From: Ehretia macrophylla
Lineage: Eukaryota > Streptophyta > Magnoliopsida > Boraginales > Ehretiaceae
Direction: 5' to 3'
DNA length: 64,000 bases
Assembly (NCBI GenBank): GCA_037974665.1
Contig: CM075778.1
Location: 6,561,001-6,625,000 of the forward strand
Part shown: one piece after another, positions 1 through 19,399 of the stretch
How the letters are laid out: each line of letters begins with the position of its first letter
How positions within the stretch are numbered: the first letter of the stretch is position 1
The notes under the pieces: generated by a model
Told to the model about the DNA's origin: nothing
Databases searched by the model: none
What the model saw: the letters and a program-made list of their open reading frames with translations, nothing else
Program-made: the position numbers and the translations under genes

Positions 1-13
1 GATTCATGAAGGG

Positions 14-1045
14 GTGTGTGGAAACCACTTGGGGGGTAAAGCTCTGGCTCGGAAGGCGTTAAGGTACGGCTATTTTTGGCCAACCTTAGAGCAAGATGCC
101 AAAGAGTATGTAAAAAAGTGCGACACCTGCCAGAGGTTCGCCAACGTGCAGCGGAAGCCTGCTGGAGGCCTCACAGTAATGATAAGCTCTTGGCCATTCT
201 ATCAGTGGGGTCTAGACATCATCGGCCCCTTGCCGGCCAGTCTCGGCCAAAAGAAACACGCCTTCGTGGCCGTAGACTACTTCACCAAATGGCCCGAGGC
301 TGAAGGTGTTGCCAGAATAACAGAAAAGGCAGCTTGGGATTTCGTATGGAAAAATATCATTTGCCGATTTGGGGTACCAAAGGTCATCGTTACCGACCAC
401 GGCAAGCAATTTGACAGTGCATACTTTCGAGGCAAATGTGCTGAGATTGGGATCGACCTCAGATTCTCGTCTGTTGCTCACCCTCAAAGTAATGGCCAAG
501 TCGAAAGGACTAACCAAATCATTTTGCAGGGTCTGAAAACCAAGCTGGAGGAAGCAGAGGGCCAATGGGCATCAGTTCTCCCAGAAGTGATGTGGGCTCA
601 GCGAACCAATGTCAGCTCGGCGACGGGAGAATCGCCCTTCGAACTGACCTTCGGCACTCAAGCGGTTCTGCCAGTGGAGATCGGATCTCCAACCAGTAGG
701 ACCCTCCTCCATGACCCAGAAATAAACGGAGCACGGATCCGTGAAGAGCTCGACCTCGCCGAAGAGCTCCGAGCTAAAGCTCAAATCAGAATGCTGGCCA
801 GCAAAGCCGCAATGAAAAGAGCCTTTTCCAAGCAGGTCAAGCCTAAGCCTATTAAGGTCGGCGATCTCGTACTCAGGAAGGCCATCTTTTTGCCGCGCTC
901 CACTAACAAGCTTTCCCCGACCTGGGAGGGACCCTACGAGGTCATGAAAGAAGTCCGACCCGGGACCTTCTACCTTCGAGACAAGAACGGAAAACTGTTA
1001 AAAAATTCTTGGCATTCAGAACATTTGAAGCGGTATTTTGTCTAA
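14..1045 (+). CDS. Ty3/gypsy integrase region of pol (partial)
   Basis: This is a retroelement part: the integrase that joins element cDNA to host DNA. The N-terminus shows the end of the zinc-binding domain (CDTC near residue 36). The rve core follows, with the first Asp in GLDII, the second in VTDHGKQF and the Glu in SNGQVERTN, so the D,D-35-E triad is present. The C-terminal part carries the GDLVLRK and GPYEV motifs usual for plant gypsy integrases and ends in HLKRYFV. The real polyprotein starts upstream of the window, so the ATG at 14 is only the first Met in frame. Confidence 0.9.
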   Translation: MCGNHLGGKALARKALRYGYFWPTLEQDAKEYVKKCDTCQRFANVQRKPAGGLTVMISSWPFYQWGLDIIGPLPASLGQKKHAFVAVDYFTKWPEAEGVARITEKAAWDFVWKNIICRFGVPKVIVTDHGKQFDSAYFRGKCAEIGIDLRFSSVAHPQSNGQVERTNQIILQGLKTKLEEAEGQWASVLPEVMWAQRTNVSSATGESPFELTFGTQAVLPVEIGSPTSRTLLHDPEINGARIREELDLAEELRAKAQIRMLASKAAMKRAFSKQVKPKPIKVGDLVLRKAIFLPRSTNKLSPTWEGPYEVMKEVRPGTFYLRDKNGKLLKNSWHSEHLKRYFV

Positions 1046-1790
1046 AAGCCGCCCCGAGCCGGAATATTTTGTCCACGGCCACGAGCCGCAATATTTTGTA
1101 AAACGGCCCCGAGCCAAGGTATTTTGTAAAGGCCCCGGGCCGAAACATTACTTGTACGAATTTAATACAACACGATTTTGTAAACTAGTGCAATTCCCGA
1201 CTCGGGAATAAATACGCAAACCAGCATAGTACCCGACCCGGGCGTAAATGCTGCGACTGTGAAACGACTCGAACGAAGATTAACGCGGTGGCCACGCTTA
1301 ATCACGAGCAAACGACAAAGTAAACCAGCTCGGACTAAGTTCCAGCTCGGGTATAATTGATAACAATTTTATCAGTTTTGCCAGTTCGGATTAAGTTCCA
1401 ACTCGGTGCATTCCGGCCTCAGGTCGGTGTATTAGCTTGGGTCTAAACTCGAGCTCAATACTTGTCGACATTAGTTTGACCATTTTTATAAACGGACTGA
1501 CGAGTTCGGATCGGTAACCGTAATGAGTTGCCCATATTATGCCAGCTCGGATAAGGATGTTAAAACATTAGTCGCGTCCAGCTCGGATTATTAACTAAGT
1601 TTGTACGGACCATTAAAAATTGGTCCGACCAGACTAACGGGAAAAAATTTGCGGAAAGAAAAGTGCTTATGTGCGAACTCAATTAAAACGCAAATGAACC
1701 CAAAATAAATATTTCATTAAAAACCGGAAAGTTTTTACAAAGGCCCAGCTCGGGCAAGATTACAATAGCCCTACTAGGGAGGCGTTGCTA
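1046..1790 (+). repeat. Retroelement spacer with iterated GC-rich motifs
   Basis: This is non-coding spacer between the integrase and the antisense ORFs. From about 1050 to 1150 a unit of roughly 27-30 bases (a GAGCC core followed by AATATTTTGTAAA-like sequence) recurs about four times with variation. Further on, the motif AGCTCGG and close variants recur many times (for example near 1325, 1342, 1381, 1551 and 1580), and it is also common in the LTR. Repeat-bearing spacers at this place are typical of Tat-lineage elements. No ORF of interest was seen. Confidence 0.6.
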
Positions 1791-1793
1791 ATT

Positions 1794-2870
1794 CTATTTT
1801 GGCGCGACAGCGGAGGTGGTGGCCTCAGCTTCATCCCCAACCTGGTCCAGGCCCTTCTGGACAAACTCAGAAACCTCCTTGGCCTGGGATATCAGGTCGG
1901 AGGGAAGCTCGGGGATCTCCCAGAATTCTGGCGGCGGGACCTCCAAGATCTCGATGTAGTCGTTCTTGGAGGATGGAAAGAAAGTCTTCGCTCTCTCCCG
2001 AGCCGCAACTTGACCCCGGAAGTAGAACTCCATTTCCGCGTATTTTGCCATGGCCCCGCCTTCCGTGGCCAACCAGTCCACCGCCGCGTCACTGGTTTTG
2101 AAGGCCTCCACCGCCTTTTCCCCGTGGACGCCGACCCGCTCCGCCAACTCCTTGAACTTTGCCTCTGCCTCCCGCTTCTCTCGCTTGTAGCGATCGACGT
2201 CCTTGGCCGCGGCTTCACGTCGGCCCTTCTCTAGGTCTAGCTCCTTCCTTAAGCGCTCGACCTCCGCCGCATCAGCCCTCTGCCTCTGAGCGGCTTCCTC
2301 TCTCACTGTCTCAAGTTCGGCTCGGGAATCCACGTACCGTTGCTCGAGCTCAACGCAGTGAGTTTGGGCCTTGATTAAGAAGCTGGGGGCAGAGAGGATG
2401 TGGGACTCGGCCTGTTCAGCAGAAGATAAAGCAATTAGCCGAGCTAAGAATGCGATCCCTATGTAAGATGGATAGGGACTTACCGTAACAATGGCCGTCC
2501 TCAAGTCCAGCGAGAGTTGCTCGGCTGGGACCGTCGCCAGTTTGGGGTCGCGATCCACCTTGGACGCTTCCATGAGGTGCTGGTCGGGAGGACTGAACTC
2601 CGACTCCTTGCCCTTTCCGGAGTGCCCGGGCCGAGGCCGCTTTCTGTTCTCGGATCGGGGGGAGGAGCGCTCCGGGATCGTTAGGCCCGACCCAGATTTC
2701 TTCGGCAATGGGGACCCCGAAGCCCCTTTTGAGGAGACCTCGGGACCGACCTCACGCCCTTGGCCGCTGTGGCGTTGCCTCTGGCCTTGTCCAGTGCCGC
2801 CCGGTCCTGACCGCACCTGGGCGTACGCGAGCTTCCTCATATCCGCCATATCTGCAAAGGTAAAGAGCAA
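1794..2870 (-). CDS. Antisense ORF of the retroelement, coiled-coil part
   Basis: This is a 358-codon frame on the strand opposite to pol. The N-terminal half is rich in Gly, Arg, Pro and Ser. The middle, about residues 160-250, is full of Glu, Arg, Lys, Ala and Leu and reads as a long coiled coil. The C-terminus is acidic and Pro-rich. It lies directly after the other antisense ORF (2877-4196) and probably belongs to the same antisense transcription unit. The function of such extra ORFs in plant gypsy elements is not established. The frame could be host-derived or element-specific. Confidence 0.55.
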   Translation of the reverse strand: MLFTFADMADMRKLAYAQVRSGPGGTGQGQRQRHSGQGREVGPEVSSKGASGSPLPKKSGSGLTIPERSSPRSENRKRPRPGHSGKGKESEFSPPDQHLMEASKVDRDPKLATVPAEQLSLDLRTAIVTVSPYPSYIGIAFLARLIALSSAEQAESHILSAPSFLIKAQTHCVELEQRYVDSRAELETVREEAAQRQRADAAEVERLRKELDLEKGRREAAAKDVDRYKREKREAEAKFKELAERVGVHGEKAVEAFKTSDAAVDWLATEGGAMAKYAEMEFYFRGQVAARERAKTFFPSSKNDYIEILEVPPPEFWEIPELPSDLISQAKEVSEFVQKGLDQVGDEAEATTSAVAPK

Positions 2871-2876
2871 AGGGAA

Positions 2877-4196
2877 TCAAAAGTGAGTCGAAGACCCAGC
2901 TAAAGCGAAGTTAATAAAACGGGACGGGAGGTCGGACGCCAATCCTGCAAACTGACCCTCTTCCGAGCCGGCCCCGTCATCTCCTTCCGGGTCGGGAATC
3001 AGGTGGGGATGATCATTTGAGAGGTCGGGCTCCCGACCAAATAACTTAGAATCCCAGATTCGCTCCCATTTCAGCACACTGTCAATGTCTATCAGCATCC
3101 CGGGCGCGGGCTTGAGCGCTGCCACTTCCCTACGCTCCTCCTCTGAAAGTTTAGGGTCATCATTGACGGTTTTCCTCAGACTCGGGAGCCAGTCTAGCCT
3201 ACATCCAGGATTCACAGACGACTCCACCCAGTAATAATCATTATGCCAGCCCTTGTTAGATGAGTGCCACTTGGTGAATATGGAGTGGCCGACCCGAGCT
3301 GCGAAGTGGAACCACCCCGGTTGCTTCGGATTGGGCTTACATACGAAGAAATGCCTGAATCGACGCAAGGTCGGCTCCACTCCCTTCTCCAAACAGAACA
3401 CGTAGAAAGCCACCATTATAGCCCAACCGTTCGGTGACATCTGACCCGGGCTGAGCTCGAAATGGTTCAGGATTCCAACGATGAAGCCAGGGAGGGGGAG
3501 CTGGATGACGTCGAAGGCCAGATCATATATGGTGTAGTGGTTGGCTGGGGGGTAACACGCCGATTCTTGCCGACCTGGAACCTTCAACTTGTGATGCCGA
3601 TCAACCGACCAGTTCCTCAGTCTTGCGTTCGCCATCTGCACGGTGGAATGGCACTCTCGCTTGCAGCAGGCAAACAACTGCTCGATCCTCTTCCCCCGAA
3701 TTGAAGAAGCGCTAGCTGAAGCCGAGCTCCGGGGTCGAACAGCACTGATTGGACCACCCTCGATCGGCTCGGTGCCAGCCACCCCGGCTAAGAATTGTTG
3801 CGGTATTTCAATGCCCTCCAGTCGATTCAGCGGCTCCTCATCCCCCCCGACATCGAATTCTCCCAGGTCGGCCATAGGGTCCTCTTCTGCCTCTTCTCGC
3901 ACCAGTCTAACCCCAATAACTTGGCAGTCGTCGTCACTCTCCTCGCGATTGGATTTCCGAGCCGGCCCTGAGGACGAGCTGGTGCTCTCTCCGCCACGGA
4001 TCCTGTTCGAGGTAGATGCCGAGCTCGGCGGACTCTCATCTCCGCCGTAAGACCTTACATCCATTGCCTGAGAATCTTCTGATTCCGACCTCCCCATCCT
4101 GTCTACAGCAAATACAAATGTACAGGAATGACTAAAGGGAGCCGGGACGTACCTAATGCTCCCAACTGCGGAGTGTGGCCGACTCTTCTGGTCCAA
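2877..4196 (-). CDS. Antisense ORF of the retroelement, 'putative gypsy type transposon' domain
   Basis: This 439-codon antisense frame has a Ser/Glu/Asp-rich N-terminal third. About residues 210-330 form a compact domain with LPLPGFIVGIL, NGWAIMVAFYVFC, RHFFVCKP and FTKWHSSNKGWH. I recognise this from the plant family annotated as putative gypsy type transposon (PF04195-like), often found in antisense orientation in Tat-lineage elements. A TATA-like box on the same strand lies about 120 bases upstream of the first ATG. The role of the protein is unknown. Family assignment is from memory of the motif pattern and was not searched. Confidence 0.65.
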   Translation of the reverse strand: MDQKSRPHSAVGSIRYVPAPFSHSCTFVFAVDRMGRSESEDSQAMDVRSYGGDESPPSSASTSNRIRGGESTSSSSGPARKSNREESDDDCQVIGVRLVREEAEEDPMADLGEFDVGGDEEPLNRLEGIEIPQQFLAGVAGTEPIEGGPISAVRPRSSASASASSIRGKRIEQLFACCKRECHSTVQMANARLRNWSVDRHHKLKVPGRQESACYPPANHYTIYDLAFDVIQLPLPGFIVGILNHFELSPGQMSPNGWAIMVAFYVFCLEKGVEPTLRRFRHFFVCKPNPKQPGWFHFAARVGHSIFTKWHSSNKGWHNDYYWVESSVNPGCRLDWLPSLRKTVNDDPKLSEEERREVAALKPAPGMLIDIDSVLKWERIWDSKLFGREPDLSNDHPHLIPDPEGDDGAGSEEGQFAGLASDLPSRFINFALAGSSTHF

Positions 4197-4315
4197 GCTG
4201 CAGAATCCCGAGAATATTCTTTCCGAGCTAGTTGTGTCCGACCACTCTTGCGTCCGACCTAAATTCCTTGAGAAATAGAAAGTGAAGTATGCAGTGAAAT
4301 CTCGGAGGAGGTGGC

Positions 4316-4325
4316 CCTATTTATA
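4316..4325 (-). promoter_or_regulatory. TATA-like box for the antisense ORFs
   Basis: Read on the minus strand this is CCTATAAATAG, a very good plant TATA box, about 120 bases upstream of the first antisense ATG at 4196. The spacing fits a real antisense promoter separate from the LTR promoter, which has its own TATA box on the plus strand at about 4738. Confidence 0.55.
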
Positions 4326-4519
4326 GGCGCCCGTGAAATTCGCCTCGGGAAGGCCAAACGTCGCGTCTCGTCAGAACCGCCAGGTGACGTGGCAGCCATC
4401 CGTTGGGCATGCACTGCTGACGTGGCCATCCCTACTCTATCGGGGTCGGGCACCTTCAGCTCGGGATTAGCTCCTACCTCTAGATCTCGCCCACTCGACC
4501 TCGACTGGGGGGGGGGAAT

Positions 4520-4985
4520 TGACGAGGGGTTCCCGAGCTGAGCTAAATTAGCCGACCTTCTGATCAGAGATGGGCCAATCCGCGCTCCATCAGCAGCTCG
4601 CTCAGCCCAATGATCAACCCCAGATGACTGACCCGACCCCATTAACCCCGACCTCAGTTCCAGCTGTTCCGATGGGACATAAAGCACTGATGGGACATAA
4701 AGCTGCGTCGCATTAAATGTTGTCAGACCCAAACTCAGTATAAATAGAGCTCAACCCTCCTCACTTACTCTCTCTCGTTATTAATTGCTCTCAACTACTT
4801 TGCCAGCTCGGACATATTAATCATTCGCACGCCTGAGGGGAAAATTCGGGTCGTCACCCCGCCTTTTCCTTGCCTTCTTGTGCAGGATCTGCAGCCGACC
4901 AGGAGAGTTTAGCTCGGAGTCGGATCGAAGGAGTCCAGCTTGGCCAAAGTAGCTCCCGAATCTAACTGTGAGATTTTCAACCTCG
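4520..4985 (+). mobile_element. Probable 3' LTR of the gypsy element
   Basis: A purine run (ten Gs then AA) at 4507-4518 looks like a polypurine tract, and TG directly follows. Inside, TATAAATAG at 4738-4746 is a plausible LTR promoter on the same strand as pol. The high-GC, AGCTCGG-bearing sequence stops near 4985 and AT-rich host DNA begins. The exact 3' end (a CA near 4978 or 4985) and target duplication could not be fixed because the 5' flank is outside the window. Confidence 0.45.
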
Positions 4986-5195
4986 ACAATGAAGTTATTA
5001 CTTTAGTTAACATTTATGGTAATATATGTTGAGAAGCAAACTGATTGTTCTTTTCTGTATGCGGTTGATAATAAAGTTCTTGGGATTGTTTTGAAAATGG
5101 TGAAGAAGAATCAATGGTTGCTGCTGATGTGAAGAACGAGTTTATGTGCATTTTTTTTCTTGAACGACTTTGATAGGTTCAAGATTATGTGCATT

Positions 5196-5234
<39 letters not shown>

Positions 5235-7369
5235 TTCTTTTTCTTTTATTTTTTTAGTTTTAATAAAAGAGAAAATGACAAAAGAGAGAAATTAAAAAAA
5301 ATTAAGGGCATTGACGTCTTTTTGCAAATTATGTTAGTTCTTTTTACGGAAAAGAGACGGAGGGGGCACGTGTACACTTTTACCAAAATACATGGACTAC
5401 TTATGCTAATTTTTAAAATATAGGGGACACCGATGCACTTATACCTAACCACATGGGGATCTGGTATACTTCACGCGTCCCTTTTTATATCAAATCAGAG
5501 CGGTATTTTTCACAAAAAAGCTAAATCTAAATAGTCAAATGACATTTCAGTTACCATTATTACTGGATAGTATAAGAAATTTAATTGACATATATTGCAT
5601 CTATATTTGTTTTTTGACTCAAGGATGCCCAAGACTATATATATACACAAATGTAGTTAGCAAGATTCGAATTTGCAACCTTTTATAAACACTGCGAGTG
5701 TTACACCACTAAATAAAATGGTCTTTGGTGCATCTATATTTGATAGTTTCCCTTTTACCTAATTTCCCTTATTAAATGTGTGCAAAAAAATACAATAATA
5801 GACAAAAAAGAAAAACTTGCTAGGCTAATCCATATCATGCCAAGCCTAATTGATCTCAAGTGTGCATTGGTACACTAGTGGTTCAAATTCAAATCACGGC
5901 TTTGTATAACACGACTTTTGTCCTCTATTCAAACAAAAAAGAATTAAAAAATTAAAAAAAAATCCAATAAAATTCACTTTAAACTCGTTACGAACCGTAG
6001 ATTTAGTATGTGTTATCTGCGATCTTCGACACGTGTCAGATCGACACAACTTGTCCGACCAAAGGACATTTGAATTAACTTAGTCAAGCATGCGTTGGGA
6101 ATTTGTCAAACACACTCGCTCTTTTATTAATAATCAAAGTTCAATATTCCAAGAAAACGACATCGTAGTAGCCCCACGCCTCATTCAAATTCACTGGGAC
6201 CCACTCTCCCCAACAAACGTGCCAAACTCAAATAAAGTCTTCAAAATTCAAAATCCCACCCCCAGTCCATACACTTTAATTAATTAACTCTCACCTTTTG
6301 TGACCCAAAAAAAAAAAAACCTTCACACCGTTTTGTTAAATTTTGCAAATTTGTGCATGTTTTGTCAAAATTATATGTTAGACATAAAATAATATGATAG
6401 TAATTCTATTATTTATAAAAATATTGATCACGAAAAAGTAATTAAAACTAATTGAGATAGAATATGCATCTTCAAATAAAGAGAAATCGATCAATCCATA
6501 CTAAATTAGTGGACTTGCTAGACGCCAATTCCAAATAGCCACTCTTTATAAGTACTGAGAACGCGACTCCAAATAGCTGATAAACATTCTATTAAGGACA
6601 CATCTCGTACGAAAAAAAAGTGAGAAAATCTATTAATCTTGGTGATATTCAATATCTATACGTTGAACAGATTTTTTTTAGGCTTTGTACCCAATATAAA
6701 TATCTTGATCCTTATTTTCATAACTTTAGAAAATTATTACATCGCTAGTATTTGACTTGAGCATTATAACATCTCTAAAAAATCACTTATATTAAATTTA
6801 AACTTGATATTTCACAAACAATTGACTTCAAACAAATTTTATAAATGATCATAACAACATAGTGTAATCGAATTGACACTAAACTATGTAAGCATATTCA
6901 AATCTACATCATCAATCATAAAATTTGATTTACTCCCAAAGTGCCCCTTATAATAAAGTTTTTTTTGTTGTTGTTATATATAACAAAATACAAGTCATTA
7001 ATAAATCATTACCGTTATCACATGATCTAATCTTTTAACTCCATGATTTTTCTAAGTTTACCTCGGTCTTACTCCTCTCCGCTCCGCTCGGTAACATTTT
7101 CAAATTTTCACTGCTCCTGGTCAGCTTTTGTACCGCGGTAAGAAATAAAACACTTGAAAAAAGAGACAAGATCACAGCCGTCCGTTCAACTTTGAAAAAG
7201 CTTCTCCTCAACGAAGTCCTTCATTTCTTCTCCAACACCTCTCTCCATTTCTCTCATTAATTTGATTTTCAATTAATTTATTAATTATTTTTCGTAGATT
7301 AATATTTGTTATTTGTCAAGTGAGCTCAGAGAGAGAGGTTGAGGTGAAATTTTTTTCTAGAGAGAGAAA
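4986..7369. other. Intergenic, AT-rich; no gene seen
   Basis: There is no supported gene here. It holds a (TG)n(TA)n microsatellite at about 5195-5234 and several poly-A/T runs. A stretch at about 5270-5500 resembles one end of a non-autonomous DNA transposon, but no partner end was found. The last few hundred bases, with pyrimidine-rich and GAGAGA-type sequence just before 7370, should hold the promoter and 5' UTR of the kinesin gene. Confidence 0.6.
5195..5234. repeat. (TG)n(TA)n microsatellite
   Basis: About 7 TG units run directly into about 13 TA units. Confidence 0.9.
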
Positions 7370-13658
<6,289 letters not shown>

Positions 13659-14918
13659 GTCTTGTCTGCATTGCGTATAGGAGCTCGACACTGGTTGATT
13701 TGTCATCACAAACGCGTGGCTTCATTTCGAGCATATATAGTTTGTCAGTCTCAGTAGACGCCTGATGTTTACTTGGTCGTTCTGCAACTTTTAGGCTCTT
13801 TAGGCTTGCTGGCTGTTCCGAGTCCCCGTTTTCTTCTGATTCTTGTCATTATACTTTCTCTTTACAATTTATAGAAATCATGAGAGATGCGATTGTAAAG
13901 CTTGCAGTATGCAACATTGTAATTTCCTTATACTCATGTTGAATCCTATGTTTGAAGAAAGGCGTTTCTTTTTTTTTTTCTTCCTAAAAGGAGGCTAAAT
14001 CGATTACGTTAAAACAATTCTAGGGGTAGTAACTCCCCTTCTATCCCTATCCAAGAGATTAAGGATTCCATTTGGTGGATTGTCCAACACAACCTCATCA
14101 ATTGGTGGAAGCAAGTCATAATTTGTTAACCAATCAGTACATATTGAAGAAAAGCGTTTCTTTAGCTTCTGAAACTTTTTTTCCTAACTTGCTGAGAATT
14201 GTTATACAAATTAAGTTCAGTGGTGTGAGTTGGCTTCGGACTGTTAAAAGTGTCGTATAGAACTCGGATTGGTTTATAATATGAAAATTGTCTATAAGTT
14301 GGTGTTATATATTTAAATAATTAAAAAAAAATTAAACATTTGAGTTAGTGGATTTCAGGTTCAAAATTGTTATTCTTAAGCCAATAATATCACTTTTGCT
14401 TTTTAACTCAAATTTTCGATCCTAAAGTATGACATAATGATATTCAAAGTCCTCAATGAGAGATAATTATGATGTTCCAAATTGATTTGAAACATAATAT
14501 GTGGGTTTTAATAATAATTCTAGATATTTGGTTATTAAATTTGAGTTTCAATAAGATTATTTTTAGACTTATAAAATTAGTCCAGAAATTCTAAATTTTT
14601 AAAATTGAAACGTGACAAAAGCCTATTTAGATGCTAATTATCCCATGCAACCCATTCTCAAATATAGAATTTAAAGGGCGTTCTTGTTAGATGATATAAA
14701 AATTAGTTACTCCCGTAAATAAAAAGTTTTTCATAATATCATAATTTAACGGTTCTTCAAAACGTAATATAACGTCATGCGCATCTCCATTCCCTCACTC
14801 CAGCACCACAGTAACTAACTCTTCCCATTCCCGCTCTTTTTCTTGATCCTCATTGGTCACCAAACACAACATCCCAAAAACACCTCTGCAACTAAGCTTT
14901 TTGTCACTGCAAAAAAAT
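13659..14918. other. Intergenic between KIN13B and the peroxidase
   Basis: The first 300 or so bases are the likely 3' UTR of the kinesin, with T-rich sequence and AATCCTATG near 13945. The rest is AT-rich with no gene or clear repeat seen. The last 100 bases upstream of 14919, with C- and A-rich sequence, are the likely 5' UTR of the peroxidase. Confidence 0.55.
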
Positions 14919-17412
<2,494 letters not shown>

Positions 17413-17842
17413 ATTTTTCCTGATGCATCTGTAGTTTGACCTAACTTGGTTTTCCCTCGCTCCTCTTCCTCCCCGAAAATCCTCTTACCGAATGTCTTTT
17501 CATATTTTGCTTTGTTGGTCTTGTCTATGGAGTATACTCGCTTGTTTCCAGGTTTAGTAGGCTTTGCTGTTAGCTTGCATTTACTTGAGCAGTTTAGAAT
17601 CAGAAATATGATCATAATTTTCACTAATCACAATATTGAGATAAATCAAACGTTTAGTAACAAACTATAACAGAGACCAAGAAGAAACATAAACGTACAA
17701 CATAAACAACAAGTCATATGAAATGCTGATTGTTCTAATAGCAAACATGAATAAGTTCGACAGAGTCAGAGAATGGCAGCAAAGTCACACAAATGCACAC
17801 ACCCTTAACAGAACTGAGTAGTGAAGATGAACTTTGCAGTTT
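17413..17842. other. Convergent 3' region between peroxidase and the minus-strand gene
   Basis: The peroxidase ends at 17412 on the plus strand and the next gene ends at 17843 on the minus strand, so this 430-base stretch holds both 3' UTRs. The ORFs visible here on the minus strand are shadows. Confidence 0.6.
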
Positions 17843-18520
17843 CTAAAGCTTCACAGAACCCAGGCTTCGCGTTGAGCTGTTTCTTCTCAGTGAACCATTC
17901 CCACTCAGCATACGCTGTGGAGGTAAGTATTCATTACACATGTCCATGAAGAATTTATCTACAATGTCAAGATAAACTGGACATGTAAGGCGAGAATAGT
18001 AGTGGATGACTTCTTCTATGTCCAATGCATGATCAATATCATTCACATCCATCATCTCTAATTGTTTCAATCTTTTGGCTAAGCTCTGAGAAGATAACTC
18101 CCCTCTTCTACCTTCTTCGTGTTTAGCGGTCCTGTCCTCCTCCTTATTCCTCTCTTCTCTCGTAATCTTTCCATCGATCTGCTGTGTAATGTCTGTCACG
18201 CTTCTACTACGTTCTCCATCTCCTTCTGTATGCACATTCTGTGACACACCATTGTCATTTCTTTCGCGAACATCATCAAATCGAGTCTCCCATAGTCCAG
18301 AGAAGACTCCATGGAAATCATCCGAATCAAGAAACTTTTGATTGCTGTTGTTGCCACAGAAGATATTATTGATGATGGGAGCTTTAGGCAGCTTTCGATA
18401 ACCTCCAAAGAGGAATGTCGTGAGGTTTTGCAGAGTTTTGTGAAAGAAGATCTTAGTCTTTTGGATTGTTTTTCTGAGCAGCATTTGTGACTTTTGCACC
18501 ATATTGCAGGGAGTGTTCAT
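17843..18520 (-). CDS. Uncharacterised plant protein with OVATE-like C-terminal helices
   Basis: This is a single-exon gene of 225 aa. The N-terminus is basic and hydrophobic (MVQKSQMLLRKTIQKTKIFF). The middle, about residues 85-150, is highly charged with many Glu, Arg and Lys. The conserved-looking part is about 148-200, with LAKRLKQLEMMDVNDIDHAL, then EEVIHYYSRL, YLDIVDKFFMDM. The spacing of LEE/YY/L/Y/I/F residues resembles the C-terminal OVATE domain of plant OFP repressors, but I would not call it a true OFP from this. A Ser/Arg tail (RRNSSTRSLGS) could be phosphorylated. It converges on the peroxidase. The function is unknown; the alternative is a member of an unnamed plant DUF family. 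Confidence 0.7.
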   Translation of the reverse strand: MNTPCNMVQKSQMLLRKTIQKTKIFFHKTLQNLTTFLFGGYRKLPKAPIINNIFCGNNSNQKFLDSDDFHGVFSGLWETRFDDVRERNDNGVSQNVHTEGDGERSRSVTDITQQIDGKITREERNKEEDRTAKHEEGRRGELSSQSLAKRLKQLEMMDVNDIDHALDIEEVIHYYSRLTCPVYLDIVDKFFMDMCNEYLPPQRMLSGNGSLRRNSSTRSLGSVKL

Positions 18521-19399
18521 CTATGGTTTTTACTCATTCAGCAGTGACAGATAAAAACTCCAATTTATTGTTAGGCTTCTTTCTTTTTCCGTACTTGAAG
18601 TGTTTATATCTATGGCAAAACAGCTAAGAGAGACAAAGACAGTTTCTTTTGATTACCTCGAGTCAAAAGGCAAAGTAGTTTAGTGGGACACTTCCTTCTT
18701 TATTCAACCTTTTGATGTTCATCTGGGTGAAAGAAAGAAATAAGGAAAACTGAGAAACTGCTAAATAAAATGAGTGGCTATATTGCTCCCGAGAGTTGGA
18801 TGGAGAGGTCAGGTAGCGACTCGTTTTGACCTAAAGTATCGAGTTTGAGTTTATGCGCTCCCATCACAATTATTGTTCGACTCTTGATTGATTCAGAGTA
18901 TGCATTGTGAGACTCCAATACATCACAATCTTTGTAACCTGGTTGGCATGCCAATAAGGAGGTAACAATTAAGTGATGAAAAAATGGTGACGTCTAGTAT
19001 TACTCTTAGCATTTTTATGATTCCAATTTCACTAGGCCAAGTGGCTCCATATTTCCACTTAATTGTTATGGAAGATCACTAGCTTAGCATATAAATACCA
19101 GCATTAAAGAAGAAGAATATAAATGATAATTGTTTGACTTCCTGCTAGTTAAAAGTGATGCAGCACTGATTGAGGAGGAAACAAAGCAATAATAGCTGAT
19201 ATTACATGTAAAGAAGCAGCTTTCAATCATATCTTGGCCAATTTTTGGGCCATATGGACCTACAACAATAGACCTATTCAAGAAATCTACAATCTTTATG
19301 TTTTCGCAATTAGAGCATTTTTTATTAGAACTAATTTAAATGTCGGTAAGATTGAATACATTAGACTCTAAAGTAGATTAAACTTGATATGGGTTGAAT

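Larger units (their letters stand above)
1..4985 (+). mobile_element. Ty3/gypsy LTR retrotransposon, 3' part (Tat-like lineage)
   Basis: The left end is cut by the window. Visible in order are the integrase end of pol (14-1045), a non-coding spacer with short repeats (about 1046-1790), two long ORFs on the opposite strand (1794-2870 and 2877-4196), and a probable 3' LTR (about 4520-4985). Extra antisense ORFs between pol and the 3' LTR are known from the Tat group of plant Ty3/gypsy elements. The integrase has no chromodomain, which also fits that group. The region is much more GC-rich than the host DNA to its right. The integrase frame is open over its whole visible length, so this copy looks fairly young. 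Its age cannot be estimated because the 5' LTR lies outside the window. Confidence 0.85.

Noticed and set aside
1785-2234. Plus-strand ORFs opposite the antisense ORFs
   Set aside because: Shadow frames of the GC-rich antisense coding sequence (also 2491-2886, 3462-4050).
4259-4732. Minus-strand ORF of 157 codons overlapping the probable LTR
   Set aside because: It runs across both the antisense TATA box and the LTR start, shows no domain, and lies in the promoter region of both strands.
5270-5510. A complete transposon upstream of the kinesin
   Set aside because: The sequence looks like one transposon end, but no inverted partner or target duplication could be found within several kb.
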